Shown: piece by piece, positions 9,121-16,482 of the stretch
Layout of the letters: every line of letters begins with the position of its first letter
How positions within the stretch are numbered: position 1 is the stretch's first letter
Assembly (NCBI RefSeq): GCF_014451325.2
Contig: NZ_JACSCH020000005.1
Span: forward strand, 364,648-428,647
DNA: 64,000 nucleotides
Direction of reading: 5' to 3'
DNA from: Streptomyces sp. CB02980
GTDB taxonomy: Bacteria; Actinomycetota; Actinomycetes; Streptomycetales; Streptomycetaceae
Notes under the pieces: model-generated
Database searches by the model: none
What the model was told of the DNA's origin: nothing
Seen by the model: only the letters and a program-made list of their open reading frames with translations
Made by a program: the position numbers and the translations under genes

Positions 9121-10098
9121 TCAGTTCTTGGTGCGGGGCAGTCCGGGCGGGTTGATCTCCGACTTCGTCACGGACTCGCTGTCGAGGCCCCAGCGCTTGA
9201 GGACCTGGGCGTAGGTGCCGTTCTCGACGATGTGGTCGATCGCGGCGGCGTAGGCGGCGACGAGTCCGCTGTCCTTCTTCGTGGTGGCCGCGATCTTGCC
9301 CTGGAGTCCGGCGCCCGCGCCGGAGAACTTGCCGACGATCTCGGTCTGTCCGGCGGAGAGCACGTGGTAGGCGGCGACGGGGTTGGGCCCGAGGTAGCCG
9401 TCGATCCGGCCGGACTGGAGCGCCAGGTAGTAGTCCGAGGTGTTCTGGTAGTACTTGATGTCGACCGGCTTGCGGCCGGCCTTCTCGTTCTGCGCGGACC
9501 AGTCGACGAGGATCTTCTCCTGGTTGGTGCCGGAGCCGACGGCGATCGCCTTGCCCGCCACGTCCTCGGGGCCCTTGACCGTCCAGCCGGAGCCCTTCTT
9601 CGCCTCGAAGGCGAGGTCGTCCAGGCGGTAGGTGGCGAAGTCGTACTTGTCCTTGCGCTCCTCGGTGACGGTGACGTTGGAGAAGACGGCGTCGTACTTG
9701 CCGCTGTCGAGGCCGACGAAGAGGTTCTCCCAGGACACCGGGTTGAACTCGGGCTTCAGACCGAGGGCGTCGGCGACCAGGGTCGCGAGGTCGAGTTCGA
9801 CGCCGATCAGCGTCTTGTCGTCGGTGGCGTGGAAGGCGAGCGGCGGATTGCTCGTCGCGGAGACGCCGAGGATCAGGGTGCCTCTCTTGCGGACGGCCTC
9901 GGGCAGCTTCGCGGCGAGTGCGTCGACCTTGGGGGTGTGGACGCGGTTCTGCTCGGGGCTGAGGTTGATGCCGTTGGCGGCCTTCTTCGCCTCGGGCTTG
10001 GCCGCGTCGAGGGCGGCGTCACCCGAGCCGCAGGCGGTGAGGACGCCGAGGGCGGTGAGCGAGGCGAGGGCGGCGAGGACGGTGCGACGGGTCTTCAT
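9121..10098 (-). CDS. ABC transporter substrate-binding lipoprotein, polar amino acid type
   Basis: 325 residues. Signal peptide with lipobox LTAC (Cys23), so the mature protein is anchored by lipid on the outer face of the membrane. The rest is a family 3 solute-binding protein (GTLILGVSATSNPPLAF, GVELDLATLVADALGL, KYDAVFSNVTVTEERKDKYDF). It feeds the permease/ATPase pair encoded just upstream. This family binds amino acids and related zwitterions; with two monooxygenases next door, a sulfur-containing amino acid or organosulfur ligand is plausible. Confidence 0.9.
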   Translation of the reverse strand: MKTRRTVLAALASLTALGVLTACGSGDAALDAAKPEAKKAANGINLSPEQNRVHTPKVDALAAKLPEAVRKRGTLILGVSATSNPPLAFHATDDKTLIGVELDLATLVADALGLKPEFNPVSWENLFVGLDSGKYDAVFSNVTVTEERKDKYDFATYRLDDLAFEAKKGSGWTVKGPEDVAGKAIAVGSGTNQEKILVDWSAQNEKAGRKPVDIKYYQNTSDYYLALQSGRIDGYLGPNPVAAYHVLSAGQTEIVGKFSGAGAGLQGKIAATTKKDSGLVAAYAAAIDHIVENGTYAQVLKRWGLDSESVTKSEINPPGLPRTKN

Positions 10099-10131
10099 GG
10101 CAGTACTCCTGAGAGGGAAGGGGTGGGTTGG

Positions 10132-10938
10132 TCAGAGGACCTTGGAGAGGAAGACGCGGGTGCGTTCGTGGCGGGGGCTGTCGAGCACCTCGGCCGGCGG
10201 CCCCTGTTCGACGATCCGGCCCTCGTCCATGAAGACCACGGTGTCGGCGACCTCGCGGGCGAAGCCGATCTCATGGGTGACGACGATCATGGTGGTGCCG
10301 GAGGCGGCCAGGTCCTTGATGACGTCGAGGACCTCGCCGACCAGCTCGGGATCGAGCGCGGAGGTCGGCTCGTCGAAGAGGAGCAGGCCGGGTTCGAGGG
10401 CGAGCGCGCGGGCGATGGCGACCCGCTGCTGCTGTCCGCCGGAGAGCTGTTTGGGGTACGCCTCCGCCTTGTCGGCGAGTCCGACGCGTTCGAGCAGCGT
10501 CCGGGCCGCGACCTCGGCCTCCTTGCGGGGGCGCTTCAGGGCCGAGACGGGGGCCTCGACGATGTTCTCCAGGACGGTGAGGTGCGGGAAGAGGTGGAAG
10601 TTCTGGAAGACGAAGCCGATCCGGGTGCGCTGCTTGAGGATGTCCCGCTCGCGCAGCTCGTAGAGCTTGTTGCCGGAGCGGCGGTAGCCGACGAGGGTGC
10701 CGTCGACGCTGACGGTGCCGCTGTCGACCTTCTCCAGGTGGTTGATGGTCCGCAGGAGGGTGGACTTGCCGGAGCCCGAGGGGCCGAGGACGACGGTGAC
10801 CTCGCCGGCGCGGACGTCGAGGTCGATGCCGCGCAGGACGTGGAGGGGGCCGAAGTTCTTGTGCACGGCCCGGATCTCGACCTTGGCGGTGGTGGCGGCC
10901 CGGGCTTCGGCGGGCGGGTCGACGGTGACGGAGCTCAT
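10132..10938 (-). CDS. Amino-acid-type ABC transporter ATP-binding protein
   Basis: 268 residues with all canonical ABC motifs: Walker A GPSGSGKST, Q-loop FVFQNFHLFPH, signature LSGGQQQRVAIARAL, Walker B LLLFDEPTSALD and H-loop TH. Length and the FQNFHLFPHLTVLENI stretch place it in the GlnQ/HisP-like polar amino acid group. It is the only ATPase in a locus with two permease genes and two binding proteins, so it probably energises all of them. The start overlaps the permease stop by four bases. Confidence 0.93.
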   Translation of the reverse strand: MSSVTVDPPAEARAATTAKVEIRAVHKNFGPLHVLRGIDLDVRAGEVTVVLGPSGSGKSTLLRTINHLEKVDSGTVSVDGTLVGYRRSGNKLYELRERDILKQRTRIGFVFQNFHLFPHLTVLENIVEAPVSALKRPRKEAEVAARTLLERVGLADKAEAYPKQLSGGQQQRVAIARALALEPGLLLFDEPTSALDPELVGEVLDVIKDLAASGTTMIVVTHEIGFAREVADTVVFMDEGRIVEQGPPAEVLDSPRHERTRVFLSKVL

Positions 10939-11819
10939 CGGACGCTCCCCTTCGCGTAGTGGCGTTCGACGTAGTGCTGGACGACGGAGAGCGCGGTGGT
11001 GAGCAGGACGTACCAGGCGGTGGCGACCATCAGGAGCGGGACGACCCGTCCGTTGCGGCCGTAGACGACCTGGACCTGGTAGAAGAGTTCGCCGATCGCC
11101 ATGACGGAGACGATCGAGGTGCCCTTGAAGAGCGAGATGATCTCGTTGGCGGCGTTGGGCAGGATCGAGCGCATCGCCTGCGGCAGGACGATCCGCCGCA
11201 CCTGCCGGAGCCGCGGGATGCCGAGGGAGGCAGCGGCCTGCAACTGGCCCTCGTCCACGGCGAGTACACCGCCGCGGACGATCTCCGCCGCGTAGGCCGC
11301 CTGGTGCAGGGCGAGCCCGAGGACGGCGGCGCTCATCTCGCCGACCAGGCCCATCGTGTCGAAGGAGAGGAAGCTCGGCCCGAAGGGGATGCCGATGCTC
11401 AGCTCCTTGTAGAGATAGGCGAGGTTGAACCAGAAGAGCAGCTGGACGATGAGCGGGATCGAGCGGAAGGCCCAGATGTAGCCGAAGGCGACGGACCGCA
11501 GGAACGGGCTGGCCGACAGGCGCATGAAGGCGAGCACGATGCCGATCGCGAAGCCGAGGGCGGTGCCGTAGAAGGTGAGCTGGAGGGTGACCCAGACGGC
11601 CCGGAGGACCGTCTGGGTGGTGAAGAACGCGGCGAAGACGTCCCACTCCCAGCCGGGGTTGGTGACGAGCCCGTGGACGAACTGGATGAGCAGGACGGCG
11701 GTGACGGCGACGGCCACCCAGCGCCAGGGGTGCCGCACGGGGACGACCACGAGCTCGGGTCCCACCACCGGTTCCTTCACGACGGCTCTGGTGGCGGGCG
11801 GATCGCTGGTGAGAGACAT
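10935..11819 (-). CDS. Amino-acid-type ABC transporter permease (first paralogue)
   Basis: 294 residues. A cytoplasmic N-terminal tail is followed by about five membrane helices and the EAA loop (EIVRGGVLAVDEGQLQAAASLG, then RRIVLPQAMRSILPN) that contacts the ATPase. HisM/GlnP-like. It is paralogous to the other permease in the locus, sharing for example RSIPLIVQLLFWFN and the C-terminal QHYVERHYAKG. The two may form a heterodimeric channel or two alternative importers sharing one ATPase. Confidence 0.9.
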   Translation of the reverse strand: MSLTSDPPATRAVVKEPVVGPELVVVPVRHPWRWVAVAVTAVLLIQFVHGLVTNPGWEWDVFAAFFTTQTVLRAVWVTLQLTFYGTALGFAIGIVLAFMRLSASPFLRSVAFGYIWAFRSIPLIVQLLFWFNLAYLYKELSIGIPFGPSFLSFDTMGLVGEMSAAVLGLALHQAAYAAEIVRGGVLAVDEGQLQAAASLGIPRLRQVRRIVLPQAMRSILPNAANEIISLFKGTSIVSVMAIGELFYQVQVVYGRNGRVVPLLMVATAWYVLLTTALSVVQHYVERHYAKGSVR

Positions 11820-11865
11820 GGCGGTTCCTCGGAAAGGGGTCGGGCGGCGGGACGGGAGAGGGGGA

Positions 11866-13680
11866 TCAGGCGCTCAGCGGGGCCGGGAGCCGACACGCCC
11901 GGTCGCGCAGGAACGTCAGCGCCGCCCGCGCGGTGACGTCGTTCTGCCGGAAGGCGACCCCGCCGGTGCGGGGCCGGGTGAAGGCGCTGTCGGTCCGCGC
12001 GGTGGTGTGCGGACCGAGTGCGAAGCGGCGCGGGTGCGGACGTCCGTCGAACTCGAGGACCCGGCCGTCGACGGGGTCGACGACGAGGAGGCCGCTGGCG
12101 GTGGCCCGGGCGCCCTCCTCGTGCAGGGCGCGCAGGAGCGGGCTGCTGGTGAGTTCGAGGGTGGGGTCGGGGAGCCGGGCCTCGACCAGGGCGCGTGCCT
12201 CGGTCCACTCGCCGGGTACGGCGGTGGAAGCGGCCCGGAAGACGCCGCGCTCCTCGTCGGCCTCGACGGTGACCTGGGGGCCGAGGAAGCGGACGACGCC
12301 GGCGCGGGAGAGGGCGAGGAGCTGGCGCAGCCGGGGGCCGGGCGGCCCGGAGGCGAGGTAGCTGAAGAAGCCGTGCCACCAGTCGCCGGTGTCGATGCGG
12401 TTTCCGAGCCGGAGGAGTTGTCCGTAGACGGAGAGCAGGCCGGCGAAGACGGCGGCGTCGGAGCTGTGGGCGGGGTCGTGACGGCGGGTCAGGTCGTCGG
12501 TGACGTAGTCGCGCAGACCGTGCTGGAGGGCTTCCTTCGAGGCGAAGCGGATGCCGTCCAGGGGGTGGTCGAGGGCGTCAAGGTCGAGCCGGTCGGCCGG
12601 GTCGGGGACGGCCGCGGCGACGACGGCGGCGAGTTCGGCCCCGCGCGGCGGCGCCGCCGCGTAGGCCCGCTCGAAGTCTCCCCACCCGAGCGTGGTGCGC
12701 TCGGGGTGGGTGGAGAAGAGCCGGTGGTAGTGGGCCCAGCCGAGCTCCTTGTCGACCAGCGGCCACACATCGCGCCGGAAGTCGATCGTTCCGGTCCTCC
12801 GCAGCAGGGCGTCGGTCTGCTCGGGGCCGAAGAAGCGGGGCAGCGGGGGCCGTTCGCCGTCGAGGGCGTAACCGATCTTCGAGTGGTACGGGACGCCCCG
12901 GCGCGATCCGACGTGCAGCACCGGTTCCTTGCCGGAGGGCACGTAGACCAGCGCGTCGCCCTCGCCCTCGTACCGTCCGCCGCGGCCCTCGGTGAGCAGC
13001 ACCATCAGGTCGACGAAGGCGAGCCCGAAGCCGCGGACGAGGACGGCCTCGCCGGCGGGCAGGGCGGTCAGGTCGGTGTCGGCGGTGAAGTCGGGCGGCA
13101 GGTGGACGAGGCCGTGGCGGGCGGCGAAGCCGGCGAGGGCCCGCTGCTCCGGGTCGGGTTCGGCGTCGAGGTGGCCGACGGTGAGGACGACGAGGTCGGC
13201 GAGGAGGGGCGCGGCGGAGCCCTCCAGCCAGACCCGCTGGCGTCCCTCGCGCGGGCCGCCGATCCGCAGGGCGGTGGTGCGGTGCTCGTGGACGGAGACG
13301 GAGGCGGGCAGCGCGGCCCGGGCCCGCTCGAACACCCAGCGCAGATAGGCACCCTGCTGGGGGCGGGTGGGGAAGGTCCGGCCCTCGATGCCGGCCCATT
13401 CGGCGACGGTGGGGCCGGGGCGGACGGGGCCCGCCAGGTCCACGGTCTCGTCGGTGAACATGGTGACGTCCTCGGCCCGGGAGTTCATCCAGAGCAGCGG
13501 GGACTGCGCGGTGCGCCAGATGCGGCCGGGGCCCGGCGGGTGCGGGTCGACGAGATGGAGGTCGAGGGGGCGGTCGCCGTACAGCTCGGGCAGGTTGGCG
13601 GCGAGCCGTTCGAGGAAGCCGGTCCCCCGCGGCCCGGCGCCCACGATCACGATCGAGCGCGTCGAGGGGTGCGTGCTCAT
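11866..13680 (-). CDS. FAD/NAD(P)-binding protein (NAD_binding_9 type)
   Basis: 604 residues. The N-terminus is a Rossmann dinucleotide-binding motif (SIVIVGAGPRGTGFLERLA, residues 9-27), and later stretches (WMNSRAEDVTMFTDE, LVVLTVGHLD, VLVRGFGLAFVDLM) fit the FAD-NAD(P)-binding family related to flavin monooxygenases. It lies between the two permease genes, overlapping the upstream one by four bases. Known members are poorly characterised. Here it could oxidise the imported compound, or bind/reduce flavin for the LLM enzymes (both inference). It is large compared with a simple flavin reductase, so the latter is less likely. Confidence 0.8.
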   Translation of the reverse strand: MSTHPSTRSIVIVGAGPRGTGFLERLAANLPELYGDRPLDLHLVDPHPPGPGRIWRTAQSPLLWMNSRAEDVTMFTDETVDLAGPVRPGPTVAEWAGIEGRTFPTRPQQGAYLRWVFERARAALPASVSVHEHRTTALRIGGPREGRQRVWLEGSAAPLLADLVVLTVGHLDAEPDPEQRALAGFAARHGLVHLPPDFTADTDLTALPAGEAVLVRGFGLAFVDLMVLLTEGRGGRYEGEGDALVYVPSGKEPVLHVGSRRGVPYHSKIGYALDGERPPLPRFFGPEQTDALLRRTGTIDFRRDVWPLVDKELGWAHYHRLFSTHPERTTLGWGDFERAYAAAPPRGAELAAVVAAAVPDPADRLDLDALDHPLDGIRFASKEALQHGLRDYVTDDLTRRHDPAHSSDAAVFAGLLSVYGQLLRLGNRIDTGDWWHGFFSYLASGPPGPRLRQLLALSRAGVVRFLGPQVTVEADEERGVFRAASTAVPGEWTEARALVEARLPDPTLELTSSPLLRALHEEGARATASGLLVVDPVDGRVLEFDGRPHPRRFALGPHTTARTDSAFTRPRTGGVAFRQNDVTARAALTFLRDRACRLPAPLSA

Positions 13681-14525
13681 CGCGCACCCCCCGTACCGCG
13701 GGCGTAGTGGCGCTCGACGTAGTGCTGGCCGAGGCTGAGGACGGAGGTGACCGCGACGTACCAGAGCGTGGCCACGAGCAGCAGCGGGATGATCTCGTAC
13801 GTGCGGTGGTAGACGAGCTGGGTCGAGTAGAGCAGGTCCTGGACGGCGATCACGGAGACGATCGAGGTGCCCTTGAGGGTGCCGATCAGCATGTTCCCGG
13901 CCGGCGGGACGATCGCCCGCATGGCCTGCGGCAGCACGATCCGGGAGAGCCGGCGCCACCGGCCGAGGCCGAGGGACTGGGCGGCCTCGAGCTGGCCGCG
14001 GTCCACGGAGAGGATGCCGCCGCGCACCACCTCGGCGGCGTAGGCGGCCTCGTGCAGGGTGAGGCCGATGACGGCGACGGACACGGGGCCGAGGAGGTTG
14101 ACCGTGCTGACGCCGAGGATCTGCGGGTAGAGCGCGCCGATGTTGAACCAGAAGAGCAGCTGGACCAGGATCGGGGTGGACCGGAAGAACCACACGTACC
14201 CCCAGCTCACCGCGCGGAGCACGGGGTTGGCGGAGAGCCTGAGCACGGCGAGCAGGGTGCCGAGGACGAAGCCGAGCGCCATGACGAGGGCGGTCAGCCA
14301 CAGGGTGAGGCCCAGTCCGCGCAGGACGGACGCGGAGGTGAAGTACTCGGCGACCACGTCCCACTGGAAGGCCTTGTTGCGGACGACCGAGACCAGGCCG
14401 AGGGCGAGCAGGACGAGGACGAGGACCGCGGCGGTCCACTGCCCGGCGCGGCGGGCGGGGACGATGCGGGGCGGTGGTTCGGCCGGTGGGGCCGTGGAGG
14501 GGGTTTTGACCAGGGTCGCGGACAT
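13677..14525 (-). CDS. Amino-acid-type ABC transporter permease (second paralogue)
   Basis: 282 residues with the same architecture as the other permease: about five helices, EAA loop EVVRGGILSVDRGQLEAAQS plus RRLSRIVLPQAMRAIVPP, and the shared tail QHYVERHYARG. It is the first structural gene of the eight-gene operon. GGAG lies six bases before the ATG. Upstream are a Cys-ended micro-ORF and a 9-base inverted repeat, so its translation or transcription is probably attenuated. Confidence 0.9.
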   Translation of the reverse strand: MSATLVKTPSTAPPAEPPPRIVPARRAGQWTAAVLVLVLLALGLVSVVRNKAFQWDVVAEYFTSASVLRGLGLTLWLTALVMALGFVLGTLLAVLRLSANPVLRAVSWGYVWFFRSTPILVQLLFWFNIGALYPQILGVSTVNLLGPVSVAVIGLTLHEAAYAAEVVRGGILSVDRGQLEAAQSLGLGRWRRLSRIVLPQAMRAIVPPAGNMLIGTLKGTSIVSVIAVQDLLYSTQLVYHRTYEIIPLLLVATLWYVAVTSVLSLGQHYVERHYARGTGGAR

Positions 14526-14548
14526 ACGAAGACTCCGTGGATGCCAGA

Positions 14549-14618
14549 GGCGGATCGAACACGGGGTGCGCCTTCACACGCGATGAGCACGGAACCGGGC
14601 CCCTCAGCCCGATCCGCC
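14549..14618 (-). promoter_or_regulatory. Leader hairpin before the eight-gene operon
   Basis: Perfect 9-base inverted repeat (14549-14557 with 14610-14618) in the transcribed leader, between the stop of the micro-ORF and the permease start. It is placed where an attenuator hairpin would be expected. No classical U-tract is seen. Confidence 0.4.
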
Positions 14619-14633
14619 CTTCGAGGCTTGCGG

Positions 14634-14684
14634 TCAACAGGCCCCGCTGTCAAGGGTGTCCGCACTGTGAGCTGTACGTCTCAT
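14634..14684 (-). CDS. Candidate leader peptide, 16 residues ending in Cys
   Basis: Micro-ORF MRRTAHSADTLDSGAC, with a Cys codon immediately before the stop. It precedes the ABC/monooxygenase operon by about 110 bases. There is no obvious ribosome binding site, so it may be leaderless. It mirrors the Cys-ended leader peptide on the other strand. Actinobacteria are known to place short Cys-ended leader peptides before sulfur-metabolism genes, but this one lacks the HVDLxR-like core, so the call is tentative. Confidence 0.45.
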   Translation of the reverse strand: MRRTAHSADTLDSGAC

Positions 14685-14689
14685 CGTGG

Positions 14690-14720
14690 TTGACGCGGGA
14701 ACGGATGCCTGTTCCACTGT
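14690..14720 (+). promoter_or_regulatory. Candidate promoter and partial dyad between the divergent leaders
   Basis: TTGACG at 14690-14695, then a weak -10 (CACTGT) at 14715-14720, would place the transcript start near the ATG of the plus-strand leader peptide, making it leaderless. An imperfect dyad GGAAC-N8-GTTCC (14698-14715) overlaps it and could be a shared operator. CACTGTG also occurs as a direct repeat at 14663 and 14715. Confidence 0.4.
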
Positions 14721-14724
14721 GGCC

Positions 14725-14793
14725 ATGCATTCGCAGCAGCTGGTCACGCGCTCCCACATCGACTTCGGTCGCGTGTGGTCCTCTTCCTGTTGA
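14725..14793 (+). CDS. Actinobacterial Cys-ended leader peptide (22 residues)
   Basis: Short ORF that begins MHSQQLVTRSHIDF, continues GRVW and ends SSSC before TGA. It matches the style of the widespread actinobacterial leader peptides found upstream of sulfur and cysteine genes: TRSHxD-x-xRV core and terminal Cys. Ribosome stalling at the Cys codon when cysteine is short would change folding of the downstream leader, which contains a perfect 7-base hairpin (14812-14828) and two small hairpins before the acetyltransferase start. Likely controls the acetyltransferase/binding-protein pair. Confidence 0.75.
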   Translation: MHSQQLVTRSHIDFGRVWSSSC

Positions 14794-14811
14794 GCCGACC
14801 CTCTGCTCGGT

Positions 14812-14961
14812 GAGCCGGCCTCCGGCTCCGCCCCGTCCGCGTGCTGTTCTCCGCGGCGCCTTCACATCCAGGCCCCTCGTGGTGCCTGAGCTCTCCCCTC
14901 CCCTCGCTCTGCCGCGCCGCCCTCCTTCGTTCTGAAGGGCTGCCCTCCTTCGCCCTGAAGG
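14812..14961 (+). promoter_or_regulatory. Structured mRNA leader with RBS-covering hairpins
   Basis: A hairpin at 14812-14828 (7-base stem, 3-base loop) is followed by two near-identical copies of CCTTC-N5-GAAGG (14924-14938 and 14947-14961). The second copy contains the GAAGGA ribosome binding site of the acetyltransferase gene, so that site can be sequestered. This fits translational attenuation governed by the upstream leader peptide (inference). Confidence 0.5.
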
Positions 14962-14967
14962 ACCTTC

Positions 14968-15447
14968 ATGACCTTCGCGTTGTCCGTGCACCGGACCACG
15001 ACCACCGATCCTCTGGCGCGCCCGCTCCTCGACGAGCTGGCGCACGAGTACACGACCCGGTACGGCTCCGCGCACGATCTGAGCCGCTACCCGGCGGAGG
15101 AGTTCGCCCCGCCTCACGGCGCCTTCCTGCTCCTCCTCGAGCAGGGCCGGCCCGTGGCGGGCGGCGCCTACCGCCGCTACGACGACGACACCGCCGAACT
15201 GAAGCGGATCTGGACCCACTCGGCGCACCGCAGGCGCGGACTCGCCCGCCGGGTCCTGACCGTGCTCGAACGGGAGGCCGCCGCCCGCGGCTACTCCCGC
15301 CTCTATCTCACGACCGGACCGCGCCAGCCGGAGGCCAGGGGCCTCTATCTGGCGAGCGGCTACCGCCCGCTCTTCGACGTGTCCGCCGATCCCGAGTCGA
15401 TCGGCCCGCTGCCGTTCGAGAAATTCCTGGAGAACCCGAAGCCATGA
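14968..15447 (+). CDS. GNAT family N-acetyltransferase
   Basis: 159 residues, single GNAT domain. Motif A reads LKRIWTHSAHRRRGLARRVL (about residues 72-91) and motif B LYLASGYRPL. Starts six bases after a GAAGGA site that can be hidden in a hairpin. It overlaps the next gene by four bases and is probably co-regulated with it. Acetylation of an imported amine or of a toxic sulfur amino acid analogue is possible; the substrate is unknown. Confidence 0.87.
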   Translation: MTFALSVHRTTTTDPLARPLLDELAHEYTTRYGSAHDLSRYPAEEFAPPHGAFLLLLEQGRPVAGGAYRRYDDDTAELKRIWTHSAHRRRGLARRVLTVLEREAAARGYSRLYLTTGPRQPEARGLYLASGYRPLFDVSADPESIGPLPFEKFLENPKP

Positions 15448-16421
15448 CCACGCGCACGCGTCCCGGCACCGCACGCACCGCCCTCGTCTTCGCCCTGATC
15501 ACCGGCGCCACCCTCACCCTGACCTCGTGCGCGGGCGGCGATCCCGCGACGGCCCCGGCCGGTGCCTCGGGCGCGCCGGGGGCCGCGAAGGGCGCGCTCC
15601 CGACCGAGGACGTGGTGTCGGCGGTGAAGAGGAACGAGGCGGCGGCGAAGCTGCTGCCCGCCGACGTACGGCAGCGGGGCAGCTTCACGATCGCCTCGTC
15701 CGTCGCCACCCCGCCCAGCTCGGCGTATCTGCCCGACGGCAGGACCGTCGTGGGGGTCGACGCCGACTTCGCCGCGGCCGTGGCGAAGGCCCTCGGTCTG
15801 GAGCTCAAGCGCGAGGTGGTCGGGTTCGAGGCGATCCTGCCGGCGCTCGGCAGCGGCAAGTACGACGTCGGCACCGGGAACTTCGGCGTGACCGAGGAGC
15901 GGCGCAAGGCCATCGACTTCGTGACCTACATCAACGACGGTCAGGGCTTCGCGAGCCGCGCGGACAGCCCGCTGAAGGCGGTCACCGACCTCACGCAGCT
16001 GTGCGGTCTGAAGGTGGCCGTGAATGCGGGCACCACCTTCGAACGGACCCTGGAGCAGAACAAGGGCCGGTGCGCGGAGGCGGGCGAGAAGCCGTACGAG
16101 GTGAACGTCTACAGCGAGACCGGGGCGATCTGGATGTCGCTCCAGCAGGGCCGCAGCGATGTCGTGATGAACACGATCAACGGGGTGCGGTACGCGGTGA
16201 CGCAGCAGAAGAACGTGAAGTTCCTCAACGAGTACCGACGGCTCGACGTCGGCTTCGCCTTCAAGAAGGGCACGCCGCTCGCGCCCGCCTTCCAGGCCGC
16301 GGTGAACGGTCTGAAGGCGGACGGGACGTACGACAGGATCCTGAAGAAGTGGGGCGTGACGGGGTCGGGCATCGCCACGTCGCAGATCTCCCCGCCGGAG
16401 CTCCCGGCACCGAAGAAGTAG
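15444..16421 (+). CDS. Second ABC substrate-binding lipoprotein, polar amino acid type
   Basis: 325 residues. Lipobox LTSC (Cys29) followed by a family 3 solute-binding domain (RGSFTIASSVATPPSSAYLP, GVDADFAAAVAKALGL, KYDVGTGNFGVTEERRKAIDF). Its C-terminal end (KWGV, then SQISPPELPAPKK) parallels that of the binding protein on the opposite strand (RWGL, then KSEINPPGLPRTKN), so the two are paralogues. There is no permease or ATPase on this strand, so it probably docks on the divergent importer and widens its substrate range. Translationally coupled to the acetyltransferase (ATGA). Confidence 0.9.
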   Translation: MTTRTRPGTARTALVFALITGATLTLTSCAGGDPATAPAGASGAPGAAKGALPTEDVVSAVKRNEAAAKLLPADVRQRGSFTIASSVATPPSSAYLPDGRTVVGVDADFAAAVAKALGLELKREVVGFEAILPALGSGKYDVGTGNFGVTEERRKAIDFVTYINDGQGFASRADSPLKAVTDLTQLCGLKVAVNAGTTFERTLEQNKGRCAEAGEKPYEVNVYSETGAIWMSLQQGRSDVVMNTINGVRYAVTQQKNVKFLNEYRRLDVGFAFKKGTPLAPAFQAAVNGLKADGTYDRILKKWGVTGSGIATSQISPPELPAPKK

Positions 16422-16482
16422 CGGGCTGGGCTCCGGTGGCGAGGGCTCCGGCGGGAGGGGCTCCGGGTGGACCGACGGTCCG

